Shown here: positions 19,488 through 27,449 of the stretch, piece by piece
How the letters are laid out: each line of letters opens with the position of its first letter
How positions within the stretch are numbered: position 1 is the first letter of the stretch
NCBI GenBank assembly: GCA_001931535.1
Contig: CP016211.1
Coordinates: 772,501-836,500 of the forward strand
DNA: 64,000 nt
Direction: 5' to 3'
Origin: Minicystis rosea
Lineage (GTDB): Bacteria > Myxococcota_A > Polyangia > Polyangiales > Polyangiaceae
Notes under the pieces: generated by a model
Told to the model about the DNA's origin: nothing
Databases searched by the model: none
Seen by the model: the letters and a program-made list of their open reading frames with translations, nothing else
Program-made: the position numbers and the translations under genes

Positions 19488-19820
19488 GCGCGTCGCGCGG
19501 GCCATCGTGTCGATGATTCGCGACGACCCGCGGCCATCAGGTTTGCTGATACCCGAGCACGCCTGTGCGTGAGGGCGAATCGCATTCGGGCAAAGCGGGA
19601 ACCGAAGAACGCGGAGTCGGAAGAGCGGCTCGCGAGAGGTCGCCGGCTCGTCGATTGGACATCATCGCTCGGGTGATGACGACACGCGACATCGTGGAAA
19701 TCACGTGTCGGGCGCTTCGTCTTCGAGGTGGTAGGGATTCGAGCTTCACCCGTGGGGCGAGGCGTCAGCTGGCCAACGTCGCCCCGCCTTGGTGTAAGCT
19801 GGCCCTCGGCCAAGGAGAGG
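19488..19820 (+). other. intergenic region upstream of the binding lipoprotein
   Basis: A stretch of 333 bases without a convincing gene on either strand. It contains the direct repeat AGCTGGCC at 19767-19774 and 19797-19804, 30 bases apart, just ahead of the binding-protein start. This is a possible operator arrangement, though short enough to be chance. No clear -35/-10 pair was found. Confidence 0.3.
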
Positions 19821-21026
19821 ATGATGATCGATCGTCGGCGTTGGATCGTGGGGGTGCTGGGCCTCATGGGGCTCGGTGCGATCGGGCTCGGCTGCAATGG
19901 TGGAAACAAGAATGATACGGGCCCAGCCGGATCGAGCACCAACGGGGCCTCTGCGGCCGAGTGGCGCGTGGGCGCGTTCTTCAGCTTGTCGGGCGCGGAC
20001 ACGCAGTTCGGCGTCGACACGAAGGAAGGCATCGAGCTCGCCGTCGACGAAGTGAACAAGGCCGGCGGCGTGAAGAAGAAGCCGATCAAGGTCATCTTCG
20101 AGGACGACAAATCGAACCCGCAGGAGGCGACCAACAAAGTCCTCCAGCTCATCGATCGCGACAAGGTGGTGGCCATCCTCGGCGAGGTGGCCTCTTCGCG
20201 ATCGAAGGCGGGCGGCATCGTGGCCAACAAGCGGCACGTGCCGATGATCTCGCCGTCGTCCACGAACCCCGATGTCACCAAGGTCGGTCCCTTCGTGTTC
20301 CGCGTGTGCTTCACCGACGACGCGCAGGGCCAGGCAGGCGCGCGCTTCGTGGCCAAGACGCTGGGCAAGAAGAAGGTCGGGATCCTCTTCGCGTCGGACG
20401 ATCTCTATTCGTCGGGCCTCGCCAAGGAGTTCCGCGAAGAGGCCAAGAAGCTCGGCCTCGACATCGTGGCGGAGAAGCAGTTTCTCAAGACCGAGACCAA
20501 CTTCACCACGTACATCACCGAGCTCCGCGACGCGAAGCCGGAGATCATCTACGCGCCCATCTACTACAACGCGATGGTGCCCATCGCCCGACAAGCGAAG
20601 GCCGCGGGCGTGAAGGGCGACATGTTCGTGGGCGGCGATGGTTGGGATTCGGTGGTGCTCCTCGACAGCGCGGCCGACGAGATGAACGGCGCCTACTTCA
20701 CCAACCACATCGCGCCCGACGTGCCTTGGGCGAGCGCGCAGACGTTCGCGAAGGCCTATCGCGATCGGTACAAGCGCGATCCGTCGGCGCTCGCCACCAT
20801 GGGGTACGACGCGGCCAAGCTGCTCGCGGACGCGATCGGCCGGGCCAAGGGCGACACGCCCGAGGCCATTCGCGATTCCATCGCCGAGACCAAGGGTTTC
20901 CAAGGCGCTTCGGGGCAAATCACCATCAACCCCGATCGCAACGCGGACAAGCCCATCGTGGTCGTGCAGGTCAAAGACAAGAAGTTCACGTATCACTCCA
21001 CCATCGACGCGAAGGCCGCGCCTTGA
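19821..21026 (+). CDS. branched-chain amino-acid-type ABC transporter binding lipoprotein
   Basis: A 401-residue periplasmic-binding protein of the LivJ/LivK (Leu/Ile/Val) type. It has a lipobox signal (LGAIGLGC), then AFFSLSGADTQFG, VDEVNKAGGV, the long ligand-cleft segment with SPSSTNPDVT, and DLYSSGLAKEF. It captures an amino acid, amide or similar small molecule outside the inner membrane. Start ATG 19821 has an excellent AAGGAGAGG ribosome site. No permease or ATPase genes lie next to it, so it is either an orphan capture protein or works with a transporter encoded elsewhere. Confidence 0.9.
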   Translation: MMIDRRRWIVGVLGLMGLGAIGLGCNGGNKNDTGPAGSSTNGASAAEWRVGAFFSLSGADTQFGVDTKEGIELAVDEVNKAGGVKKKPIKVIFEDDKSNPQEATNKVLQLIDRDKVVAILGEVASSRSKAGGIVANKRHVPMISPSSTNPDVTKVGPFVFRVCFTDDAQGQAGARFVAKTLGKKKVGILFASDDLYSSGLAKEFREEAKKLGLDIVAEKQFLKTETNFTTYITELRDAKPEIIYAPIYYNAMVPIARQAKAAGVKGDMFVGGDGWDSVVLLDSAADEMNGAYFTNHIAPDVPWASAQTFAKAYRDRYKRDPSALATMGYDAAKLLADAIGRAKGDTPEAIRDSIAETKGFQGASGQITINPDRNADKPIVVVQVKDKKFTYHSTIDAKAAP

Positions 21027-21155
21027 GCCGGTGACCGGCCTCGCGCCGCGAGGCAGATGGGTCGGTCACTGCGCGAGCCCGAGGATCCGCGAGCGGGCGT
21101 CGCGGGTGCTCAATCGATGGATTCGCGCTGCCGCCGTCGATACGCTCGCGATCGC

Positions 21156-22667
21156 GTGAGCACCCCCGAACCGAATCCCTACGCACCCACCGCCGAGCAC
21201 GCGCCGCTTGCTCCTGCTCCTGTGCCGACGCCGCTCGAAGCGACGACCGGCCAGCGGATAGCGGGCGGGCTCCTCATCGCCAATGCGACGCTGACGTTGA
21301 TTTGGGCCGTGTCGAGCTCGGGCTCGTCGGCCGCGGGGTTGATCTCGCCGGGCGCGTCCGTGGTCCCGGCGGGGATCGATCTTCTCATCGGCGTCTCGCT
21401 GGTGCGCGGCCGGCGCGCGCTCGTCCCTTGGGCGACGGTGCGCCTCGCGCTCGGCCTCGTGGTCTTCACGGCCATGCAATTCAAGGATCCGTTCGCGGCC
21501 GTGGCGCAGGCCATGGTGTGCGGTGGGATCCTGCTCCTGCTCGTCGGCAATGCGAGCAAGGTGCGCATCGCGCTGGGATCGACGCTCTTCGGGCTCTATG
21601 CGCTCGTGGCGGTCTTGGGCTTCGTCGGCCAAGCGTTGGGCGAGAACTTCCTTCGCGAGGCCATGCTCCGCGGCTCGGGTGAGATCGAGCGCGAGCCGGT
21701 GCATCTCGTGACCGGCGTCGCGTACCCGTACACGCTGGAGCTGCCCGGCAAATCGTGGCACCTGCGCAAGGAGGCGATCGCGAAGCGCGACCAACCGCTC
21801 GCCGACCGCTGGATCCTCCGCCCCGACAAGGACGCGCACCTCATCACCATCGTCGAGCATCTACCCGGCCAAGTGCTCTCGGTGGAGGCGTACACGAACG
21901 CCGTCCTCGAGGGACAGAAGAAGGCCTCGAAGGGCGTCGAGCTGATCGAGAAGAGCCCGCTCCGCACGGATCCCGAAGGGGCGCGCCTGCTCCACACGCG
22001 CTTCACGTCCCAGGGCATGACGCTCGAGCGCTACATCGGCGTGGTCTCCTCGGGCGAGCGCGGGTTCCAGATCATCGTCACCGTCGAGCAGAAGCGCTTC
22101 GCGGAGCTCGCGCCGGAGCTCCGGCAAATCGTGGAGTCGTTCAAGCTCCCGGCCGAAGCGGCCGAGCTCTCGCCGACGTCGACGCTCGAGCCTTCTCCCG
22201 CCGGTGAGATCCTCGGCCTGTCGTTCCCGTACCACCTGACGGTGCCGAGCAACCGCCGCTGGTACCTCCGCAAGGACGAGGTCGCGAAGAAGGATCAACC
22301 GCTCGCCGATCGCTGGCTCACGCGCCCGGACATGGACGCGCACGTGATGGTCATCGCGGAGCACGTTCCCGGGCTCAAGATGCAGATCGATCCCTACGCC
22401 GATGCCGTGCTCGACGGCGCCAAATCGCGCGCGTCGGCCTTCGCGGTGGTGAAGCGCGAGCCGCTCCCCGGAGAGCCGGTGCGCGGTCGCTTGATTCACA
22501 CCACCGCGACCATGGAGGGCGGGCTCGAGCTCGATTTCCTCTACGGCGTGGTGTCCACCGGCGACCGCGGTTTCCAAGTGATTTGCTTCACGCCGCACGC
22601 GTCGTTTCCCGCGATCGAGGCGGAGCTCCGGCAGATCATCGCTTCGTTCAAGCTGCCGCCGGGGTGA
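21156..22667 (+). CDS. membrane protein with tandem duplicated C-terminal domain
   Basis: A 503-residue protein from GTG 21156. A proline-rich N-terminus precedes about four transmembrane segments (roughly residues 30-160). Two homologous soluble repeats of about 150 residues follow. Repeat 1 contains WHLRKEAIAKRDQPLADRW; repeat 2 contains WYLRKDEVAKKDQPLADRW. Each ends with a RGFQ(I/V)I strand and an ELRQI(V/I)xSFKLP helix. The repeat resembles the DcrB/PsbP-like fold seen in envelope-associated proteins, but this is only a pattern match. The function is unknown. Confidence 0.65.
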   Translation: MSTPEPNPYAPTAEHAPLAPAPVPTPLEATTGQRIAGGLLIANATLTLIWAVSSSGSSAAGLISPGASVVPAGIDLLIGVSLVRGRRALVPWATVRLALGLVVFTAMQFKDPFAAVAQAMVCGGILLLLVGNASKVRIALGSTLFGLYALVAVLGFVGQALGENFLREAMLRGSGEIEREPVHLVTGVAYPYTLELPGKSWHLRKEAIAKRDQPLADRWILRPDKDAHLITIVEHLPGQVLSVEAYTNAVLEGQKKASKGVELIEKSPLRTDPEGARLLHTRFTSQGMTLERYIGVVSSGERGFQIIVTVEQKRFAELAPELRQIVESFKLPAEAAELSPTSTLEPSPAGEILGLSFPYHLTVPSNRRWYLRKDEVAKKDQPLADRWLTRPDMDAHVMVIAEHVPGLKMQIDPYADAVLDGAKSRASAFAVVKREPLPGEPVRGRLIHTTATMEGGLELDFLYGVVSTGDRGFQVICFTPHASFPAIEAELRQIIASFKLPPG

Positions 22668-22735
22668 AGCGCGCGGTGCGGACGGCGCTCGACCAACGAG
22701 GGCGAGCGCTGGGTGGGCCTTCGCCATCGCCGGCT

Positions 22736-22762
22736 TTGCACGGCGAGGACCTCTGTTAGGAT
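22736..22762 (+). promoter_or_regulatory. possible sigma70-type promoter for the MNIO operon
   Basis: TTGCAC at 22736-22741 and TAGGAT at 22757-22762 are separated by 15 bases, slightly short of the usual 16-18. It is the best candidate in the 215-base gap before the operon. Transcription from it would produce a leader of about 115 bases carrying three hairpins. Confidence 0.3.
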
Positions 22763-22784
22763 GACCGTCCGTGGGATTCGCGGG

Positions 22785-22868
22785 CCGGAGCCAAGCTCCG
22801 GTGGCAATGGCGTGTAAGTTCGGGCGCGGAACTTTCGTTGGGCTCGTACGTCTCTCCGTGGCTCGGAG
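22785..22868 (+). promoter_or_regulatory. hairpin-rich 5' leader (possible structured RNA)
   Basis: Three successive perfect stems lie between the candidate promoter and the ribosome site. They are CCGGAGC/GCTCCGG (22785-22801, 3-base loop), AAGTTC/GAACTT (22816-22834, 7-base loop), and CTCCG/CGGAG (22854-22868). The last one abuts the GAAGGAG ribosome site, so it could control access to it. It does not match any riboswitch class I know. Chance hairpins are common at this GC content. Confidence 0.35.
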
Positions 22869-22882
22869 AAGGAGTGCCGCCG

Positions 22883-23737
22883 ATGATGAGTCGCTCTCTT
22901 GCGTTTTTGCTGGCCCTCGGGGCCGCCGGCTGTACGGCCGGCGCCGATGGGTCGGAGGCCGTCGGGTACGTTCTGCTCGACCCTGAAGCGCGATCGGTTG
23001 GGCAGCTTTCTCAGGACAAATGGTCGGGGGCGCCGGTGCTGCCGGTGGCGCTCGAGGTCACGGAGCCGGTGGCCTTCAGCTCGCCGGCGGGGCGCACGGT
23101 GTTCGATCTGCGCGCGGGCTCGCTCGCGTACGTGCACGGGGCCGGCGGCTCGATCGAATGGCTGCGCGTCGGTGACGACATCGGCGACGACAAGCTGCGG
23201 GTCTACGGGACGAAGGCCGCCGCCGAGCAGCTCGCGCAGCGGCTCGCGGGCCGCGTCGAGGGCGGCGGGGACGGGCGCTTCACGATCGTGGCGACCGATG
23301 TCTTCGAGCGGGCCTCGTTCATGAAGGTGCCGGAGGGCATCAAAGAGATCGCGCCGGAGCGGGCGCTCGGCGTGCACGCGATCGACACGAGCGCCGTCGA
23401 GAAGCTCTCGGTGCTCACGACGACGTCGTTCGCGGACCTCGGGACCGAGGGCATGCGGCAAGCGGTTCTCGTCGGCGTCTACCGCGCGGGACCGAGCGCG
23501 ATCGTGCTCGATGCCGAGGGCGGTTACACGATGGAGGACGCGTGCTCGGGGAACGTGACCCTCCGTGGTCGTTACCGCACCGAAGGCGAACGCGTGATGC
23601 TCGAGAGCGACTCGCTCTCGCTGCCCTTCACCTGGGAAGGTGGCTCGCTCTTGGACGCGGGCGGGATGCGCTACGCGCCGCTGATCGTGCCCGACGTGGC
23701 GGCCGAAGCGACCGAGGCGACGGGAGGTGAGCTGTGA
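22883..23737 (+). CDS. lipoprotein of unknown function, first gene of the MNIO operon
   Basis: A 284-residue protein whose signal peptide ends in a lipobox (LALGAAGC). The rest is beta-rich with no recognised domain. It contains only one later Cys (EDACSGN, about residue 218). Tandem ATGs at 22883/22886 follow a GAAGGAG ribosome site. Its GTGA stop/start overlaps the next gene by 4 bases, so translation is probably coupled. Confidence 0.6.
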   Translation: MMSRSLAFLLALGAAGCTAGADGSEAVGYVLLDPEARSVGQLSQDKWSGAPVLPVALEVTEPVAFSSPAGRTVFDLRAGSLAYVHGAGGSIEWLRVGDDIGDDKLRVYGTKAAAEQLAQRLAGRVEGGGDGRFTIVATDVFERASFMKVPEGIKEIAPERALGVHAIDTSAVEKLSVLTTTSFADLGTEGMRQAVLVGVYRAGPSAIVLDAEGGYTMEDACSGNVTLRGRYRTEGERVMLESDSLSLPFTWEGGSLLDAGGMRYAPLIVPDVAAEATEATGGEL

Positions 23738-24486
23738 AGCGCCGGCAAGCACTGGGGGCAGCGGGGCTCGGTTTGGCGGCGGCGCTGTGGCCGTCGTGGT
23801 TGCGCGAGGCGTTCGCCGATGAGGGCGCGTGCGAAGGGCAGGGCGGGGCGCTCGCGCGGCTCGCGGTGCTGTCGGGCGCGTTCCGGCGCGCGCGTGACGC
23901 CGGCAAGCCGCTGCTCGTGCTGGTGATCCCCGACAACGACATGGACAAGTGGCAGCGGGGCCGCGCGTTCGGCGAGCTGCTCAATCACGGCAGCGACGTG
24001 CAGCTCGCGCCTCTTTCGCGCGTGGAGGTGACGTGCGCGACGATGGCCGAGCTCAAGAAGCTCGTGCCCTCGGCCGGCATGGGGGAGCCGCTCATGGTGC
24101 TCGTGAGCACCGATCGCGTGCCCGTGACCGCGCGGCACCTCGACGCGAAGCTCCTGGACTATCCTTCGCCGTGGGGCGACGGGACCGAGTCGTGGGAGGA
24201 GCGCGGGAAGAAGGAAGACGCCATCGGCGACAAGCGCATCGCCGTCATGGCCGGCCTCCTGCGCGACACGCTCGGCGCCGACGACAAGAACGCGGCCGCG
24301 CTCGCCCTCGAGGTGCGCAAGCGGCTTACGAAGCAGCCGCCGAACGGCGCCAAGTGGGCGACCAGCTACGGCTGCGGGACCGAGATCGAAGGCGAGAAGC
24401 AGACGATGATGGTCGCGTGCGGGATGGGCCACGTGCCCAAGAAGAGCGCGCGTTTCCTCTACTTCTTCACGCGACGCGTGCTCTGA
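23734..24486 (+). CDS. exported protein with Tat-like signal, possible thioredoxin-like fold
   Basis: A 250-residue protein beginning MKRRQALGAAGLGLAAALWP, a twin-arginine-like signal peptide. The next segment (GKPLLVLVIPDNDMDKW) resembles the first strand and helix of a thioredoxin-like fold, but there is no CXXC. Four later Cys are present (GACEG, VTCATM, YGCGTE, VACGMG). It sits between a lipoprotein and a DUF692 enzyme. It could be the substrate or a helper of that enzyme; this is a guess from context. Confidence 0.5.
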   Translation: MKRRQALGAAGLGLAAALWPSWLREAFADEGACEGQGGALARLAVLSGAFRRARDAGKPLLVLVIPDNDMDKWQRGRAFGELLNHGSDVQLAPLSRVEVTCATMAELKKLVPSAGMGEPLMVLVSTDRVPVTARHLDAKLLDYPSPWGDGTESWEERGKKEDAIGDKRIAVMAGLLRDTLGADDKNAAALALEVRKRLTKQPPNGAKWATSYGCGTEIEGEKQTMMVACGMGHVPKKSARFLYFFTRRVL

Positions 24487-24501
24487 GCTTCCATCTCGAT
24501 C

Positions 24502-25386
24502 GTGATCTCGGTCGGCCTCACCCTCCAGCCCGACGATGCGTTTCTCGATCTGCTCGGCGCGGTGATCCGCGACGAAGCAGAGCACTTCGAGGTCGCGCCC
24601 GAGACGCTATGGCGCCTCGACGGCGGCGGCGTGCTGCAGGAAAACGGCTTCTTCCGTCGCTTCGCGGCGCTGCGCGCGGAGACGAAGAAGCCCTTCGTCG
24701 CCCACGGCGTGGGGTTCTCCGTCGGCACCGCGGCGCGCGCCGACGGCGCTCGAAAGAGGCGCTGGATCGAGCGCTTGAAGCGCGATCACGCGGAGCTCGG
24801 CTACCTCTGGTACACCGATCATCTGGGCGCTTCGTCGCTCGCGGGGCAGGCGGTGACGCTGCCGATCGCGTTGCCGATGACGGCGCATGCAGCTTCGGTC
24901 GTGCGGCGATCGCTCCGCGCGATGGCCGAGGTGGTGCCGGACGTCGGTTTGGAGAACACGGTCGCGTATTTCATGCTCGGCGATCCGCTGGAGGAGCCTG
25001 ATTTCCTGCGGCGGGTGCTCTCCGGGCCGCGCACGCATCTGCTGCTCGACGTGCACAACGTCTACACGATGGCGCAGAACTTCGGCTTCGATGCGGCGGC
25101 CTACATGGCGCGGTTGGATCTCGATCGGGTCATCGAGATTCACCTCTCCGGCGGCGCGGAGAGCGATCCGGCGTGGTTGCCTTCGGGGCGCGTGCTGCGG
25201 CTCGACGCGCACGACAGCGCGGTCCCCGAGCCGGTCTGGAAGCTCTTCGAAGACGTGGCGCCGCGCTGCCCGAACCTGCGCGCTGTGACGGTGGAGCGGA
25301 TGGAGGGCACCGTCGGGCCGGAGGACGTGACCGTGATCCGAGACGAGCTGCGGCGCGCGCGGCAGATGTTGCGGAGGTGCGCGTGA
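24502..25386 (+). CDS. DUF692 family multinuclear iron-dependent oxidase (MNIO)
   Basis: A 294-residue TIM-barrel protein of the DUF692 family, which includes MbnB and TglH, iron enzymes that oxidatively modify Cys in peptide natural products. The expected metal-ligand motifs are present: His68 (VAHGVGF), Asp106-His107, Glu151-Asn152, Asp183/His185/Asn186 (LDVHN), His214 (EIHLSGG), and Asp235/His237/Asp238 (LDAHD). So it should bind two or three irons and act on a Cys-containing peptide or protein. It overlaps the next gene by 4 bases (GTGA). Confidence 0.85.
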   Translation: MISVGLTLQPDDAFLDLLGAVIRDEAEHFEVAPETLWRLDGGGVLQENGFFRRFAALRAETKKPFVAHGVGFSVGTAARADGARKRRWIERLKRDHAELGYLWYTDHLGASSLAGQAVTLPIALPMTAHAASVVRRSLRAMAEVVPDVGLENTVAYFMLGDPLEEPDFLRRVLSGPRTHLLLDVHNVYTMAQNFGFDAAAYMARLDLDRVIEIHLSGGAESDPAWLPSGRVLRLDAHDSAVPEPVWKLFEDVAPRCPNLRAVTVERMEGTVGPEDVTVIRDELRRARQMLRRCA

Positions 25387-25739
25387 CGCCGGCGGCTGCG
25401 CACGCGCGCTTCGAGGCCATCGTGGCGCGCGCGCTCACCGCGCCGGATCCGGTGGCGGCGCTTGCAAAGGCGGCTCGCGATCGGCGGCTCCCAGCCGAGC
25501 TGCGACGCGCGCTCGGTGCCGCGACGGGCGATGGAGTGCGTGTGGCCGCGCTCCTCGTGGCGCGGCTGCGCTTCGAGCGGCTTCTGCACGGATCGGCCGA
25601 GGCCGAGGCGTGGTTCGAGAACAATCCCGAGGGCTTCGCCGACGCGTTCCGTCGCTATCACGCGGAGGTGCCCGCCACCGCGTTCTTTCCGCCGGAGGAG
25701 GCGCAGCTCTTCCAGCGTTGGGCACGCAGCGCACGTTGA
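25383..25739 (+). CDS. small helical protein, probable MNIO partner
   Basis: A 118-residue, mostly helical protein starting with GTG 25383, which overlaps the stop of the DUF692 gene. The C-terminal half includes FENNPEGFADAFRRYHAEVPAT and ends LFQRWARSAR. MNIO enzymes usually act with a small partner (MbnC/DUF2063-type) encoded next door. The position and size fit that role, but I cannot demonstrate homology by eye. Confidence 0.55.
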   Translation: MTPAAAHARFEAIVARALTAPDPVAALAKAARDRRLPAELRRALGAATGDGVRVAALLVARLRFERLLHGSAEAEAWFENNPEGFADAFRRYHAEVPATAFFPPEEAQLFQRWARSAR

Positions 25740-25772
25740 AGCGGCGCGCGGGTCGAACTAGCGTGATCCGTC

Positions 25773-26180
25773 ATGCGAAACGCGTTGCTCGCCGCCGCCC
25801 TCTTCCTCGCTGCCTGCGCGGCGAACAAGACCACGCCCCTCGCCGAGATTCCGAGCCTGACCAAGCTCGACGACGTGATGGATAACCAGGCGACGGCGGC
25901 CGATCCGCAGTTCAAGAAGATCGGTCACGACAAGTTCGACGACGCCGAGCTCGCGGCCCTCGTGCAGGCTGCGGAGCGCATCCAGGCGACGAGCTTGAAG
26001 ACGAAGGACTTCGCCAAGACGAGCAAGGATCCCGCCGCGTTCGAGGCGCTGGCGATGAAGGTGAACGAGAAGGCCAAGGCCCTCGGCACCGCCGCCGCCG
26101 CGAAGGACGCGAAGGGCATCAGCGCGGCGCTCGAAGGGATGCGCGGCGCTTGCCGCGAGTGCCACTCGAAGCTCCGCTGA
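25773..26180 (+). CDS. cytochrome c'-like lipoprotein
   Basis: A 135-residue protein with a lipobox signal (LAAC15), an all-helical body, and a single heme site Cys127-x2-Cys130-His131 (GACRECHSKLR) at its extreme C-terminus. This is the layout of four-helix-bundle cytochrome c' proteins, which bind NO or CO or act as small electron carriers. It lies 33 bases after the MNIO partner gene and may belong to the same operon. Confidence 0.75.
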   Translation: MRNALLAAALFLAACAANKTTPLAEIPSLTKLDDVMDNQATAADPQFKKIGHDKFDDAELAALVQAAERIQATSLKTKDFAKTSKDPAAFEALAMKVNEKAKALGTAAAAKDAKGISAALEGMRGACRECHSKLR

Positions 26181-26228
26181 GCGCTGGCCGCAATCTCCCA
26201 CACGCTTGCCACGAGCTCGGACGGCGCG

Positions 26229-26858
26229 ATGACGAACCCGACCCTGCGGCCTCTCTCCGAAGCGCGGATCGCCGAGACCGCGGCGCTCCTCGGCCGCGCT
26301 TTCGCGGACGACCCCGGTTACGTGTACGCGCTGCCTTCGGCGCCGCGACGGCCCACGCAGCTCCGCTGGCTGTACGAGCGCATCGTGCGTGTCTCGATGC
26401 CGTTCGAGCACGTGTATGGCGCCGGCGACGATCGATCCGAGCTCGCCGCGGTGACGGTGTGGATGCCGCCGGGGCGAGGGCCGGGGCCGGTGGACATGAT
26501 CCGGCACGGTTTGCTGCTGTTTCCGCTCCACGTGGGCCCGTCGGCGACCGTGCGGCTGATGCGCTGTCTCGTGCACATGGAGCGGGTGAAGGCGGAGATC
26601 TTCCGCAAGCGGCCGCATTGGTATCTGGATCAGCTCGCGGTCGATCCGGCGCGTCAGGGGCAGGGGCTCGGTCGCTTCGCGCTCCAGCAGGGGATCGAGG
26701 ATCTGCTCGCGCGGGAGCGGGCGCCGTTGATGCTCTTCACGTCGAAAGAGAAGAACGTCGCGTTCTATCAGGCGAGCGGCTTCGCGGTGACGCGGAACGA
26801 TTGGATCGGCGAGCCCCAGGACGGCTTCCGGCTCTGGACGATGCAGCGCGAGGCATGA
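26229..26858 (+). CDS. GNAT-family N-acetyltransferase
   Basis: A 209-residue acetyl-CoA-dependent acetyltransferase. The acetyl-CoA-binding strand-loop-helix is clear at LDQLAVDPARQGQGLGRFAL (motif A, Q/RxxGxG/A-type pyrophosphate loop). It is followed by the motif B region NVAFYQASGF. The substrate is unknown. ATG 26229 begins directly at the first beta strand, and the gene is separated from the repeat array by fewer than 100 bases. Confidence 0.85.
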   Translation: MTNPTLRPLSEARIAETAALLGRAFADDPGYVYALPSAPRRPTQLRWLYERIVRVSMPFEHVYGAGDDRSELAAVTVWMPPGRGPGPVDMIRHGLLLFPLHVGPSATVRLMRCLVHMERVKAEIFRKRPHWYLDQLAVDPARQGQGLGRFALQQGIEDLLARERAPLMLFTSKEKNVAFYQASGFAVTRNDWIGEPQDGFRLWTMQREA

Positions 26859-27449
26859 CGAGCGGATAGGCGCGCCGGCAAGCGCGCCGTTCCTCGGTGC
26901 GTGGACGGGGCCGCGCGGCGCTGCGTTCTTCGCGACCAGTGGAACGTGCGGCACGACGAGGTGGGTGTCATTCCGCGCCGGGGCAACCCGCGCTCCAGCG
27001 CTTCGGCGCCTGTTCCGCGGTGGAGTAACGCGCGCTCCGGCGCTGCGGTACCCGGCTCCGTTGCGGAGCAACGTGCGCTCCAGCGGTTTGCCGGGCGTTG
27101 CGCTCCGGAGCAACGGGCGTCCGAACGCCTGCGCGCCCGGCTCCGCGCCGGGGCAACACGCGGCCCGACGTCTTCCCGCTCGTTTCCTCGGCGCGGAATC
27201 GGGCGCGGCGCGGTGCGCCGCCCGTTCCGCCGGCGGAGAGCGCCCATGACGCCGGCGCGTCCTCGTGGCCGGCGGCGGTGGCTGCGGTCGAATCGACCGC
27301 AACCGTGCTCCTCCGGGGTCGAATCGACCGCGGCGCATCCGTTCCGGCTTCGCGTCGAAGCGCGCGCCGATCGCGATTCGCCGCTTCTGTGCCGATTGGA
27401 AACGGCAGGCACATCGGTTGCTGTGCCGCGACCCACCGAGGACGACGAC
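26859..27449. other. 591-base intergenic region holding a degenerate tandem repeat
   Basis: No convincing gene was seen. Open frames cross the region on both strands but are low-complexity Arg/Ala/Pro translations of the repeat. From about 26936 to 27250 it holds the 42-43 base tandem repeat listed separately. After it, GTCGAATCGACCGC occurs twice (27288-27301 and 27319-27332). The final ~100 bases are less repetitive and probably hold the promoter of the Bat/MoxR operon. Confidence 0.5.
26936..27250. repeat. degenerate 42-43 bp tandem repeat, 6-8 copies
   Basis: A conserved core of the form GGAGCAAC-x-GCGCTCC-x-GCG recurs with the AAC at 26943, 26985, 27027, 27070, 27112 and 27155. Weaker copies sit near 27197 and 27239. 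The spacing is 42, 42, 43, 42, 43, then about 42. Several copies carry a small inverted repeat (for example GCTCCG-TTG-CGGAGC at 27055-27069) just ahead of the AAC. The period is not a fixed multiple of three, which argues against a coding repeat. Confidence 0.65.

Noticed and set aside
22785..22868. Known riboswitch (c-di-GMP, cobalamin, TPP and similar)
   Set aside because: No class-defining conserved core was recognised, so it is reported only as a hairpin-rich leader.
26936..27250. CRISPR array
   Set aside because: The repeats are degenerate, the units are contiguous without unique spacers of fixed length, and no cas genes are nearby.
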